A stretch of 42,747 bases of DNA from an uncultured Rhodospirillales bacterium (GCA_903845065.1 CAIMWH010000017.1:1-42747), one strand, 5' to 3'. Numbered from the stretch's first letter, positions 9,337-17,719 are shown. Numbers and translations: made by a program. Notes: generated from the sequence alone by a model not told the origin.

Positions 9337-10487
9337 CGGACCAGAAGGTCCGCCGTGATCTGGCCGATGGTTCGCACCCCGCAATTGGCCATCCCGGCGC
9401 TCAACTCGCCGCGCAGCACGTCCAGTACCTTGGTGACCCCGGCCTCGCCGCCCACCGAGGCGCCCCACAATGTTGCCCGCCCGGTTTGCACCGCGTCCGC
9501 CCCGAGTGCGATCGCCTTGACGATATCGAGGCCGCGGCGGATGCCGCTGTCCACGATCACGGTGGCCTTGCCGCCGATCGCCGACACCACCGCCGGTAGC
9601 GCGTCGAACGTCGCCATCGCGGCATCGAGATTGCGCCCGCCGTGGTTGGACACGATCACCCCATCCGCCCCCGCCGCCACCAGGTTGCGCGCGTCTTCGG
9701 GGTGCATCACGCCCTTGACCAGCAGCTTGCCCGGGAACATGGCGCGCAGGCGGTGGATTTCCGGGATGTCCACGGTGTCGCTGAGGCCAAGCTGCGGGGC
9801 GATGGCCGGGCGGGTTCGGGCATCGTTGAATGCGGCGGGATGGTTGCGCAGCTTGGGCATGCCGTCCGCGATGAGGTATTTCAGCAGCGTGCCGAACAGC
9901 CAGCGCGGATGCAGCGTCATGTCGGTCAGGCTGGTCAGCGAATGGCGGAAGGGCAGGCCGAAGCCGTTGCGGATGTTGTATTCGCGGATCGGGTTCACCG
10001 GCGTATCCACCGTCACCACCAGCGTCTCGGCGCCGGCATCGGCCACCCGCTTTACCAGGTCATACGAAATCTGCCGGTTCGGCCATACATAGAGCTGGAA
10101 CCACAAGCGTCCGCCGACTTCCTTGGCCACCCGCTCGAACGATACCAGCGATCCGGTGGGCATGGTGTAGGGGATGCCGGCCGCCTTGGCCGCGCGGGCC
10201 AGGCACAGTTCGGCCTCGAACCACATCAGCCCCGCCGCGCCGGTGGGCGCGATCACCAGCGGCATGCCCATCGGCTTTCCCAGCAGGGTGCTGCCAAGTT
10301 CGCGGTTGGACACATCGAGCGGCGCGCGCGGCAGGATACGGATGCGCTCGATGGCGTCGCGGTTGTTGCGGACGGCCACCTCGTCCTCGGTGGCGCGGTC
10401 GATATATTCGAACAACGACTTCGGCAGCCGCTTCTGCGCCGCCCGGCGGAAATCGGCAACGTTGTAGCAATCATCGAGCACGCCCAT
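9333..10487 (-). CDS. FMN-dependent alpha-hydroxyacid oxidase/dehydrogenase
   Basis: A 384-aa member of the lactate/glycolate/mandelate oxidase family (TIM barrel, FMN). It oxidises an L-2-hydroxyacid to the 2-oxoacid. The active-site His and Arg are in VSNHGGRNLD, where most members have GGRQLD. FMN-binding segments include APTGAAGLMW, WFQLYV, VTVDTPVNP, VKGVMHPEDA and the phosphate-binding DSGIRRGLDIVKA and GADAVQTGR. Length is usual for the family and no transmembrane insert is visible. It is the first gene of a minus-strand operon with hyuA, overlapping by 4 bp, and is divergent from the crotonase gene across 124 bp. The coupling suggests a 2-hydroxyacid arises in, or feeds, the same pathway as the cyclic amide. 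Confidence 0.88.
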   Translation of the reverse strand: MGVLDDCYNVADFRRAAQKRLPKSLFEYIDRATEDEVAVRNNRDAIERIRILPRAPLDVSNRELGSTLLGKPMGMPLVIAPTGAAGLMWFEAELCLARAAKAAGIPYTMPTGSLVSFERVAKEVGGRLWFQLYVWPNRQISYDLVKRVADAGAETLVVTVDTPVNPIREYNIRNGFGLPFRHSLTSLTDMTLHPRWLFGTLLKYLIADGMPKLRNHPAAFNDARTRPAIAPQLGLSDTVDIPEIHRLRAMFPGKLLVKGVMHPEDARNLVAAGADGVIVSNHGGRNLDAAMATFDALPAVVSAIGGKATVIVDSGIRRGLDIVKAIALGADAVQTGRATLWGASVGGEAGVTKVLDVLRGELSAGMANCGVRTIGQITADLLVR

Positions 10488-10611
10488 GTCGCAGACTCCC
10501 CGGCCAATGCAACGTAAGCCTACGCTGCTCCGCCGCGACCGGCCAAGGGTGCGGGCTGACGCTGGCGCGTGGATCGGCTAGCGTGCGGCACGTCCAACCA
10601 GGAAGACCAAG

Positions 10612-11379
10612 ATGACCGAGACGACCGGCCTGCCCACGCTCACCGTGGCCGGCCACCGCGCTACCATCCAGCTCAACCGCCCCGCGGTGCACAACCGCAT
10701 CGAGCCCGACGACATCACCGAGATGATGCGCCTGTTCGATCGCGTGGACGCCTACACCAGCATCCGCGTGCTGGTGATGGCCGCCACCGGGAAGTCCTTC
10801 AGCTCCGGCTTCTTCATCCAGCAGATCGGCACCAGGGCGGAGTCCACCACCGCCGGGTTCGATGCCATGACCGATCGCATGGAGCAGGTGCGGGTACCGA
10901 CCATCGCGGCGATGAACGGCGGCGTGTACGGCGGCTCGACCGACCTCGCGCTGGCCTGCGACTTCCGCATCGGGGTGCATGGCATGAGCATGTTCATGCC
11001 GGCGGCGAAACTCGGCCTGCACTACTACCCCGGCGGCATGCAGCGCTATGTCAGCCGCCTCGGCGTTGATACCGCCAAGCGCCTGTTCCTCACCGGCGAG
11101 CGACTTGGCGCCGATGAGATGCTGCGCATCGGCTTCCTCACGGAACTCGTCGCCCCCGCGGCCCTCACCGCCGCCGTCGATGCCCGCGCCTCCCAGCTTG
11201 AAGCCAACGCACCGCTCGCCGTGCAGGGCATGAAGAAGGCCCTCAACGATATCGCCCGTGGCGACGCCGACCTGGCCGAGATTGCCACCCGCGCCGCCGC
11301 CGTGGCCCGCTCGGCCGATCTGCAGGAGGGCAGGGCGGCCTTCACCGAAAAGCGGGTGCCGCGCTTCACCGGCGCGTAG
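10612..11379 (+). CDS. Enoyl-CoA hydratase/isomerase-family protein with altered active site
   Basis: Crotonase-fold protein of 255 aa, expected to bind an acyl-CoA. The oxyanion-hole segments are GKSFSSGFF and NGGVYGGSTDLALACD. The two glutamates of classical enoyl-CoA hydratase (rat Glu144 and Glu164) are not both present: the first position is Asp in STDLAL, and the second, normally in a PEILLG-type motif, reads PAAKLGL. A simple 2-enoyl-CoA hydratase role is therefore doubtful; an isomerase, hydrolase or other crotonase reaction is possible. ATG 10612 follows an AGGAAG 7 nt upstream. It precedes the 3-hydroxyisobutyrate dehydrogenase-family gene by 44 bp and is divergent from the hydroxyacid oxidase. 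Confidence 0.85.
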   Translation: MTETTGLPTLTVAGHRATIQLNRPAVHNRIEPDDITEMMRLFDRVDAYTSIRVLVMAATGKSFSSGFFIQQIGTRAESTTAGFDAMTDRMEQVRVPTIAAMNGGVYGGSTDLALACDFRIGVHGMSMFMPAAKLGLHYYPGGMQRYVSRLGVDTAKRLFLTGERLGADEMLRIGFLTELVAPAALTAAVDARASQLEANAPLAVQGMKKALNDIARGDADLAEIATRAAAVARSADLQEGRAAFTEKRVPRFTGA

Positions 11380-11423
11380 CGGACGACGGCATCATCAAGA
11401 GATAGCGAGGCGGCAAAACCAAC

Positions 11424-12308
11424 ATGAAAATCGGCTTCATCGGCGTGGGCAACATGGGCGGCCCCATGTGCCGCAACATCATCAAGAACACCAACCACGA
11501 GGTTGTGGTCTTCGACCAGAACCCCGCCGCCATGGCTGCCTGCGCCGGCGCCACCGCCGGCACCAGCGTGGCCCAGGTCAGCGCCGCCTGCGATGTGGTC
11601 TTCACATCGCTGCCGCTGCCAACTGTGGTCGAAGCCGTTGTGTTCGGCGCCGATGGCGTGGCGGCGAATATGCGCCCCGGCACCACCTTCATCGACCTGT
11701 CCACCAACGCCCCCTCAACCGCCCAGCGCCTGCACGCGGCCCTGGCGGCGCGCGGCGTGGCGATGCTCGAAGCCCCGGTCAGCGGCGGCGTTGCCCGCGC
11801 CGTCGATGGCAGCATCACCATAATGGTGGGTGGCGACGAGGCCGCCTTCGAGGCCCAGCGCCCGGTGCTTGCGGCCTTCAGCGGCGCCGTTATCCATGTC
11901 GGCGCCATCGGCATGGGTTCCACCGCCAAGCTCATCAACAACATGCTCGCCTTCGCCAACATGGCCACCGCCGCCGAGGGGCTGATGATGGGCGTGGCCG
12001 CCGGTATCGATCTCGGCAAGCTTGCCGAAGTGGTGCTCGGCAGTTCCGGCGCCTCGGCCTCCTTCAAATCCATGACCACGCGGGCTTTGACCGGTGACTT
12101 CAAGGCGTCCTTCGCGCTTGACCTTGCGCACAAGGACCTCCGGCTGGCCCAGCAACTCGCCGATGAGGTTGGGGTGCCGAGCCCGATGGGCGCCGCCACC
12201 CTCAACCTGCTGCGCATGGCCCGCGCTCAGGGCCTCGGCCCGAGCGACGTGACCGCGATGATCAACGTCTACGAGAAGTCGCAGGGCCAGGAAGCGCGCC
12301 TGAAGTAG
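11424..12308 (+). CDS. 3-hydroxyisobutyrate dehydrogenase-family NAD(P)-binding oxidoreductase
   Basis: Beta-hydroxyacid dehydrogenase of 294 aa. The N-terminal Rossmann motif is GFIGVGNMGGPM, the substrate loop is EAPVSGG (Ser120 region), and the catalytic lysine is Lys169 in GSTAKLINN; a KDLRLA motif sits near the C-terminus. These define the family that includes 3-hydroxyisobutyrate, tartronate-semialdehyde and 4-hydroxybutyrate dehydrogenases. The sequence alone does not separate these. ATG 11424 is preceded by a GAGGCGG-like site. The gene probably shares a transcript with the crotonase, which would fit acyl-CoA or branched-chain hydroxyacid metabolism. The transcript ends at the hairpin 12318-12341. 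Confidence 0.88.
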   Translation: MKIGFIGVGNMGGPMCRNIIKNTNHEVVVFDQNPAAMAACAGATAGTSVAQVSAACDVVFTSLPLPTVVEAVVFGADGVAANMRPGTTFIDLSTNAPSTAQRLHAALAARGVAMLEAPVSGGVARAVDGSITIMVGGDEAAFEAQRPVLAAFSGAVIHVGAIGMGSTAKLINNMLAFANMATAAEGLMMGVAAGIDLGKLAEVVLGSSGASASFKSMTTRALTGDFKASFALDLAHKDLRLAQQLADEVGVPSPMGAATLNLLRMARAQGLGPSDVTAMINVYEKSQGQEARLK

Positions 12309-12317
12309 CCGCCGCTC

Positions 12318-12341
12318 CCCCTCCCGGGCATCCGGGAGGGG
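12318..12341. terminator. Strong bidirectional hairpin between convergent genes
   Basis: Perfect 10-bp arms CCCCTCCCGG and CCGGGAGGGG separated by a GCAT loop. It lies 9 bp after the stop of the 3-hydroxyisobutyrate dehydrogenase-family gene and directly abuts the stop codon of the convergent GTPase gene at 12342. No T-run follows on either strand, so it may act as a non-canonical terminator or a transcript-end stabiliser for both genes. Confidence 0.6.
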
Positions 12342-13298
12342 CTATGCGCCGCGCTGAAGCCGGCCTTCGTCCTCCACCTCGGCGCAAATGGCGTCGAGCA
12401 GCCGGGCTGGGAAATAGGGCGGAATCGCCCGCCCGATCACCACCGCCCGGCTTTCCCGCGCCCCTGGTGGCCAGGACGGCAGGAATGTCACCGGCGAAAT
12501 GACGTGCTGTACGGCGTGGACCACGGCGGGCTGGCCGGGGGCTTCCGCCACGTCGAAAATTCCCTTCACCCGTAACAGCTTGTCTCCGCACTGCTCGGCC
12601 AATGCCTCCAGCAGCAATGTGAGCGCCAGCGCCGGCACCGGCGCCACCCGGCGGATCAGGCACGCCCCGATCCCGTCGCCATGCACCGCCGCCGGTGCCC
12701 CGGTGTAGGTGCGGGCCCTGGCGAACAGCACCGCCATCGCCGGTAGTTCCGCCACGACCTCCACCGCCGGATTGGCCCGCGCTATCGCCGTCCGCAGCCC
12801 GTCCGACAGCGCCGCCACATCGGTCTTGGTCACCACCACCAGATCTGCGAACGCCACTTGCCGTGCCGCCTCCACCTGCGCCCCGAGCGTCCCCTCGCCG
12901 AGAACCGCGTCCACCAGCACCACCACCGCGCCCACCCGGAACCGCGCGCCCAACGCCGGATCGGTCATTAGCGCGTGCAGGATCGGCGCCGGATCGGCCA
13001 GCCCGGAGGTCTCGATCACCACGCGCTCGAACCCGATTTCGCCGGCCTCCCGGCGTGCCGCGAGGTCAAGCAACGTGTCCACCAAGTCGGTCCGGATGGC
13101 ACAGCACAGGCACCCCGTGCTCAATTGCAGCAACGTCTCGTCCCCGCGCGCGATCAGGTCATGATCGAGCGCGATCTCGCCGAATTCGTTGACGATCACC
13201 GCCGTGCGCGCGTAGCCAGGGTCCGCCAGCAGGCGGCCGATCAGCGTGGTCTTGCCGCTGCCCAGGAATCCGGTGATGACACATACGGGTGTAAGCAT
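12342..13298 (-). CDS. COG0523/CobW-family GTPase, probable metallochaperone
   Basis: G3E-family GTPase of 318 aa. Walker A is GFLGSGKTT at residues 10-18; the metal-binding CxCC is at 63-66 (GCLCC); VIETSGLADP follows as the switch/Walker B area, and the nucleotide specificity motif is TKTD. A CobW C-terminal domain (about 220-310) carries LLRVKGIFDV and HAVQHVISP. ATG 13298 is preferred over one at 13313 because it starts directly before the first beta strand. Members deliver Zn, Co or Fe to client enzymes. It lies 69 bp downstream of the dihydropyrimidinase unit on the same strand, and dihydropyrimidinases are binuclear metal amidohydrolases, so metal loading of that enzyme is a plausible inference. 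Confidence 0.88.
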   Translation of the reverse strand: MLTPVCVITGFLGSGKTTLIGRLLADPGYARTAVIVNEFGEIALDHDLIARGDETLLQLSTGCLCCAIRTDLVDTLLDLAARREAGEIGFERVVIETSGLADPAPILHALMTDPALGARFRVGAVVVLVDAVLGEGTLGAQVEAARQVAFADLVVVTKTDVAALSDGLRTAIARANPAVEVVAELPAMAVLFARARTYTGAPAAVHGDGIGACLIRRVAPVPALALTLLLEALAEQCGDKLLRVKGIFDVAEAPGQPAVVHAVQHVISPVTFLPSWPPGARESRAVVIGRAIPPYFPARLLDAICAEVEDEGRLQRGA

Positions 13299-13367
13299 GT
13301 CCGACCCTACCATCCGCGACGCCGCGGCGCTTCAGTCCCTCTACGGAACACCCGTCAAGGCCTCGGT

Positions 13368-13649
13368 CTACTGAACCACCGCGCCCACACCCACCCGCGC
13401 CCGCACCCCCGGCGCCACCCCGAGGCCACGGCGCACCGCCGAGAGCAGCGCCACCACCGAGGGCACCGGCCGGGTCCGGCCGCCGGTGGTCACGAACCAC
13501 CGCGTTGGCGCCGGCCCGGCGCGCACCACGCATGTCGCCTCGCCCGCGGCCACCACAAGCCCCGCATTCTCCGCGGTGACGCGCCCCTCGAGGTCCCAGA
13601 CCTTCAGGCAGTCCACCAGCAGGGAGCGCAGTTCGGCATCCGTGGTCAC
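13368..13649 (-). CDS. Hypothetical 93-aa protein coupled to dihydropyrimidinase
   Basis: Small soluble protein of unknown family. The start is GTG 13649, whose GTGA overlaps the TGA stop of the dihydropyrimidinase gene, a strong sign of translational coupling and of a real gene. The N-terminal half reads like a helix plus strand (LRSLLVDCLKVWDLEGRV) and the middle has WFVTTGGRTRPVPSVVALLSAVR; there are two cysteines at about residues 14 and 40. No catalytic motif is visible. It sits between the amidohydrolase and the COG0523 GTPase. It could be a small subunit or assembly factor of the hydantoinase. Confidence 0.65.
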   Translation of the reverse strand: MTTDAELRSLLVDCLKVWDLEGRVTAENAGLVVAAGEATCVVRAGPAPTRWFVTTGGRTRPVPSVVALLSAVRRGLGVAPGVRARVGVGAVVQ

Positions 13650-15070
13650 AGCGCCACGGGTGCCGCGATGATCGCCGGATCGATGGTGCGGGCCACCCAG
13701 GCGCCATCCGCGAGGTCACCGGTCAGCACGCCGTCCTGCATCACCACCTTGCCGCGCAGCAGCGTCAGGCATGGCCAGGCATGCGCTTCCCAGCCTTCCC
13801 AGGGCGTGTAGTCGGTCTCGTGCAGGTCCGCCGCCGTGATCACCCGCCGCCGTGTCGGGTCGAGCACGCAGATATCGGCGTCCGCCCCCACCGCGATGGC
13901 GCCCTTGCGCGGATACATCCCCATGATCTTCGCCGCGTTGGTCGAGACCAGGTCGACGAACTTGCGCAGCGAATAGCCGCGGCGGCCCACCATCTCGGTG
14001 TACATCAACGCCACCCGGGGTTCGACGCCGGCATTGCCGCCGGTGGTGTCGTCGATCCGCACGCCCCGGGTTTTTTGCGCCAGCGTGCAGCACAATTCGT
14101 CCGTTGCGATGCAGTTGATCGCGCCGTCCAGCGTGCCGCCCCACAATGCGGCCTGGTCCAGCGGGGACTTCAGGGAAGGATAGGTGTGAAAGACCTGGCC
14201 GTTCGGTTTCTTGTAGTCCTCGGAGTTGTACAGCATGTACTGGTGCAGGCTCTCGCCATAGATCGGCACGCCCTTGGCCCGCGCCTCGCTGATGGCGGCC
14301 ACACCTGTGGCCGCGGAGGTATGCAACATATAGAGCGCGGTGCCCTTCACGCTCTCGGCGAGGCGGATCACGCGCCGGAACGACAAATCCTCCGACAGCG
14401 CGTTGTGAACCTCCGCCATGTTGACGAAGCTGGTGCGCCTCTCGCGGAACAATTTCGCATACATGTGCATGACGATATCGTTGTCCTCGGCATGGATCAC
14501 GCCCAGCCCGCTGTTGGCCGCCAGCACCTGGAACACCTCCCAGATATCGCCGAAATCCACCATCCGGCCCTTGCGCGAGGGCGTGATGTCGGTGGTGAAA
14601 ATCTTCACCGTGGGGTGCCCGCCACGGATCGCGGCACCCACCTGGCCCAGCGTCTCGGGCGCGATATCGCCCTCCACCATCAAATGGAACGCGTAGTCGG
14701 TGTGGCAGGCGCCCTTCCAGCCGGCATCGCGCCGCGCGATGGCATCGGCCACGCTGGTGCCATCCACGCAGCGCACGAAATCGATCATCATCGTGGTGCC
14801 GCCATGCACGGCGGCACGGCTGACCACCGAGGCCGGCTCCGTCATCGGCGGCACCCCGCCCTCGGGCGAGGGCATCGGCCAGTCGCAATGCACATGGGGA
14901 TCGATCCCGCCCGGCATCACGATGCGGCCGGTCATGTCGATCACCCGCGCGCCGCTCAGGCTGCCCAGTGGCGCGATGGCCGCGATGCGCCCGCCGGCGA
15001 TGCCGATGTCGCATGCCTCCACCCCATCAGGGGTCACCACCACATCGCTGCGCAGCACTACGTCATTCAT
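13646..15070 (-). CDS. Dihydropyrimidinase/D-hydantoinase-type amidohydrolase
   Basis: Cytosolic cyclic amidohydrolase of 474 aa that would open dihydropyrimidine or 5-substituted hydantoin rings. The full binuclear metal site is visible: His59 and His61 (GGIDPHVHC), the carboxylated lysine Lys156 (HPTVKIFTTD), His193 (VIHAEDN), His250 (MLHTSAA) and Asp324 (IATDELCC). Most family members have TDHCPF-like sequence at the last site, so TDELCC is a divergence near the substrate pocket. The C-terminal FVDLVSTNAAKIMG and GADADICVLDP segments are typical. ATG 15070 is the first gene of a minus-strand unit with the 93-aa protein (4-bp overlap) and the COG0523 GTPase. No N-carbamoyl hydrolase is adjacent. 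Confidence 0.88.
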   Translation of the reverse strand: MNDVVLRSDVVVTPDGVEACDIGIAGGRIAAIAPLGSLSGARVIDMTGRIVMPGGIDPHVHCDWPMPSPEGGVPPMTEPASVVSRAAVHGGTTMMIDFVRCVDGTSVADAIARRDAGWKGACHTDYAFHLMVEGDIAPETLGQVGAAIRGGHPTVKIFTTDITPSRKGRMVDFGDIWEVFQVLAANSGLGVIHAEDNDIVMHMYAKLFRERRTSFVNMAEVHNALSEDLSFRRVIRLAESVKGTALYMLHTSAATGVAAISEARAKGVPIYGESLHQYMLYNSEDYKKPNGQVFHTYPSLKSPLDQAALWGGTLDGAINCIATDELCCTLAQKTRGVRIDDTTGGNAGVEPRVALMYTEMVGRRGYSLRKFVDLVSTNAAKIMGMYPRKGAIAVGADADICVLDPTRRRVITAADLHETDYTPWEGWEAHAWPCLTLLRGKVVMQDGVLTGDLADGAWVARTIDPAIIAAPVAL

Positions 15071-15144
15071 CGCCTGGCTCCTCGTCTCTCGGTGCGATCA
15101 TCATCTCCCGCGATCAAGCCGACAAGCACGGTGCCAAACGGGTG

Positions 15145-15210
15145 AAAGTTTTTTGTTTCTTTTTTTCAAAAAAGAAAGCGCTTCTTTTTGGAAAAAGAAG
15201 CAAAAACTTT
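15145..15210. repeat. T/A-rich double-hairpin (three-way cruciform) element
   Basis: A low-GC island in GC-rich DNA. Hairpin 1 has arms TTTCTTTTTT (15156-15165) and AAAAAAGAAA (15168-15177). Hairpin 2 has perfect arms GCTTCTTTTT (15180-15189) and AAAAAGAAGC (15192-15201) around GG. Both are enclosed by outer arms AAAGTTTTT (15145-15153) and AAAAACTTT (15202-15210). It lies between the divergent dihydropyrimidinase and malonyl-CoA decarboxylase genes, so it is not a simple terminator for either. From memory similar T/A-rich hairpins occur as dispersed repeats in Acetobacteraceae, but no second copy is evident in this window. Confidence 0.7.
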
Positions 15211-15306
15211 TATCCATGCCTGTGTGGCCGGCACCGTCGCTTACGTGGTTGACGACATGTGGGGGGCAAACCAGCTAGGGTTGGCTGGTCACGACAGGGG
15301 CATGCC

Positions 15307-16632
15307 ATGAACGATCTGACGCTTTCCCGCCGTCCGCTTGCGTGGATTGAACGCCTGTGGAGTTCGATCGCCGATCGCGGCCAGCCCTATGCCGATGTTC
15401 CCGCCGAATCGGTGCCTCCGCTCGAGCGCGCCCGCCAACTCGCGGCCGCCCTGCTCACCGGGCGTGGCGAGGCCTCCGGTGCCGCGCTGTCGCGCGAGCT
15501 TCTGCATGTTCTCGCCGATCTCAGCCCCGAGGACCGTCTGCAGTTCTGCCGCGACATCGCGACGTCCTACCTGCCGGATGCCGACGCCCTGCGCGAGGCC
15601 GCCACCGCCTATCTCGCCGAGCCCTCGCCCGCCAACGCTACCCGTCTCGCCGATACCGCCGAGCCGCCGCGCCAGGAACTGCTGCGCCGCATCAACCAGG
15701 GCCAGGGCGGCACCGCAGCCCTCGTCGCCCTGCGCAAGGAAATGCTCCCCGCCTTGCGCGGCACGCCCGATCTGGCGGCGCTCGATGCCGATCTGCGCCA
15801 TCTCTTCACCTCCTGGTTCAACCGCGGCTTCCTCGAACTGCGCCGGATCGACTGGAACACCCCGGCCGCCGTGCTCGAAAAACTCATCGTCTACGAAGCC
15901 GTTCACGAAATCGACGGCTGGTCCGACCTGCGCCGCCGCCTCGCCGCCGACCGGCGCTGCTTTGCCTTCTTCCACCCCGCCTTGCCCGGCGAACCGCTGA
16001 TTTTCGTCGAGGTCGCACTGGTACTTGGCCTGTCCGACGCCGTGCAGCCGCTGCTCGCGCCCGATACCGATCTTGCGGCCCAGCGCGCCCGCGCTGCCGC
16101 GGCGGATACCGCGATCTTCTATTCTATCTCCAACTGCCAGGACGGGCTGCGCGGCATCTCCTTCGGCAACTTCCTCATCAAGCAGGTGGTGGAGGAACTG
16201 AAGGCCGAACTGCCGCAACTGAGCCGCTTCGCCACCCTCTCCCCGGTACCCGGCTTCCGCCGCTGGCTCACCCGCCAGGAGGGCCTGCCTGAACTGCCGG
16301 ACGCCGAGCCGCCGGCCGAGGACCAGCGTGACGCCCTGCTCGCGCTGTGTGCCCGCTACCTCACGCACAGCGAGCCCGGCCGTCCGCCCGCCGATCCCGT
16401 TGCCCGCTTCCATCTCGGCAACGGCGCCCGCCTGGAACGCATCAACTGGCGCGGCAATCTCGCCGCCCGTGGCCTGGCTGAATCGGGCGGCATCATGGTC
16501 AACTACCTCTATGACCCCGACAGCATCGAGGCCAACCACGAAGCCTTTGCCCGCGCCGGCACGGTGGCCCGCGGGGTGGAGGTGGACGCGCTGCTGGAAC
16601 CCAAGCCGATACGCAAGCGTGCCCGCGGCTGA
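15307..16632 (+). CDS. Malonyl-CoA decarboxylase
   Basis: Malonyl-CoA decarboxylase of 441 aa (MCD family, as Rhizobium MatA), converting malonyl-CoA to acetyl-CoA and CO2. An N-terminal helical domain (about 1-170) precedes the acetyltransferase-like catalytic domain. Catalytic landmarks are the SIS/NCQDGLRGISFG segment at about 273-287 and His369 in ARFHLGNGA, matching the Ser and His of characterised enzymes; MVNYLYDP near the C-terminus is also typical. ATG 15307 is used rather than the in-frame codons from 15259 because the latter run through the upstream intergenic region. It is followed after 67 bp by TRAP transporter genes. The malonyl-CoA synthetase usually paired with it (MatB) is not in the window. 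Confidence 0.92.
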   Translation: MNDLTLSRRPLAWIERLWSSIADRGQPYADVPAESVPPLERARQLAAALLTGRGEASGAALSRELLHVLADLSPEDRLQFCRDIATSYLPDADALREAATAYLAEPSPANATRLADTAEPPRQELLRRINQGQGGTAALVALRKEMLPALRGTPDLAALDADLRHLFTSWFNRGFLELRRIDWNTPAAVLEKLIVYEAVHEIDGWSDLRRRLAADRRCFAFFHPALPGEPLIFVEVALVLGLSDAVQPLLAPDTDLAAQRARAAAADTAIFYSISNCQDGLRGISFGNFLIKQVVEELKAELPQLSRFATLSPVPGFRRWLTRQEGLPELPDAEPPAEDQRDALLALCARYLTHSEPGRPPADPVARFHLGNGARLERINWRGNLAARGLAESGGIMVNYLYDPDSIEANHEAFARAGTVARGVEVDALLEPKPIRKRARG

Positions 16633-16699
16633 CGAGGTCACGGGAACGTGCTTAACTGGGTTTGTCATATAAAAAATAGCGCCTGGAGGATTATCCGAG

Positions 16700-17719
16700 A
16701 TGGCCATTACCCGTCGCCTGACGCTGGGGGGATTGCTTGCCGCCCCGGCCGTGCTGCGCACCTCCCGCGCGCACGCCGCGAAGACCCTCAAGATCAGCCA
16801 CCAGTTCCCGGGCGGCACGCTCGAACAGGGGGATTTCCGTGATCGGCTGGTCCGCCGCTTCGCCGCCGAGGTGAGCAAGCGCACCAACAACGAACTGGCG
16901 TTCGAGATCTACCCCGGCTCGTCCCTGATGAAGACCGTGGCGCAGTTTTCCGCCGTGCGCCGTGGCGCGCTCGATTTCAGCCTCTACCCGCTGGCCTACG
17001 GCGGCGGTGAGGTGCCCGAGGTCAATATCGGCCTGATGCCCTGCCTGGTCAGCACGTACGCCCAGGGCATGGCGTGGAAGAACAGCGAGATCGGCCACCA
17101 GTTGAACGACGTGCTGGAAAAGCGCGGCGTCAAGCTGATCACCTGGGTCTGGCAGGCCGGTGGATTGGCCAGCCGCGCCGCCCAGATCGTCAACCCCGAG
17201 GACGTGAAGGGCCAGAAGGTGCGCGGCGGCTCGCGCGAGATGGACCTGATGCTGAAGGCGGCCGGCGGCATCATCTCCTCCGTGCCGTCCGACGAAATCT
17301 ACGCCGCCATGCAGACCGGCTCGCTCGATGCGGCGGTGACCTCCTCCACCAGCCTCATCAGCTTCCGCCTGCAGGAAATCGCCAAGACCGTCACCACCGG
17401 CCGCCAGGGCAGCTTCTGGTTCATGTTCGAACCGCTGATCATGTCCAAGGCGATCTATGACGCCATGCCGGCCGACCAGCAGAAGGTGGTGATGGAAGTT
17501 GGCGCCAGCCTCGAAGCCTTCGCGCTGGCCGCGGCCAAGCAGGATGACGAGGACCTCGCGACCATCTACGCCAAGGCCAATGTGAAGGTGGCTGATTTCG
17601 GCGCCCCGGCACTCGCCAAGTGGCGCGCCATCGCCGAGGAAACCGCCTGGAAGGACTTCGCCGCCCGCAACGCCGCCTGCGCTGGCCTGCTCAAGCTCGC
17701 CCAGTCCATCCCGGCCTGA
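16700..17719 (+). CDS. dctP: TRAP transporter solute-binding protein (DctP family)
   Basis: Periplasmic solute receptor of 339 aa. The N-terminus ITRRLTLGGLLAAPAVL with cleavage near SRAHA-AK resembles a twin-arginine signal. The mature protein has the DctP fold with typical segments KISHQFPGGT, GGSREMDLMLKAAGG and SVPSDEIYAAMQTGSLDA; the Arg of the GSREM region corresponds to the conserved carboxylate-binding arginine. A strong GGAGGA lies 10 nt upstream of ATG 16700, and an A/T-rich CATATAAAAAATAG lies just before it. The stop overlaps the dctQ start by 1 nt (TGATG). The ligand is probably an organic acid; position after malonyl-CoA decarboxylase suggests malonate, since a malonate TRAP system (MatPQM) is known in Sinorhizobium. 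Confidence 0.92.
   Translation: MAITRRLTLGGLLAAPAVLRTSRAHAAKTLKISHQFPGGTLEQGDFRDRLVRRFAAEVSKRTNNELAFEIYPGSSLMKTVAQFSAVRRGALDFSLYPLAYGGGEVPEVNIGLMPCLVSTYAQGMAWKNSEIGHQLNDVLEKRGVKLITWVWQAGGLASRAAQIVNPEDVKGQKVRGGSREMDLMLKAAGGIISSVPSDEIYAAMQTGSLDAAVTSSTSLISFRLQEIAKTVTTGRQGSFWFMFEPLIMSKAIYDAMPADQQKVVMEVGASLEAFALAAAKQDDEDLATIYAKANVKVADFGAPALAKWRAIAEETAWKDFAARNAACAGLLKLAQSIPA

Noticed and set aside
7603-10092. 829-codon open frame on the plus strand opposite hyuA and the hydroxyacid oxidase
   Set aside because: Its product is Arg/His/Gln-rich and without motifs, and it covers two well-supported, translationally coupled minus-strand genes.
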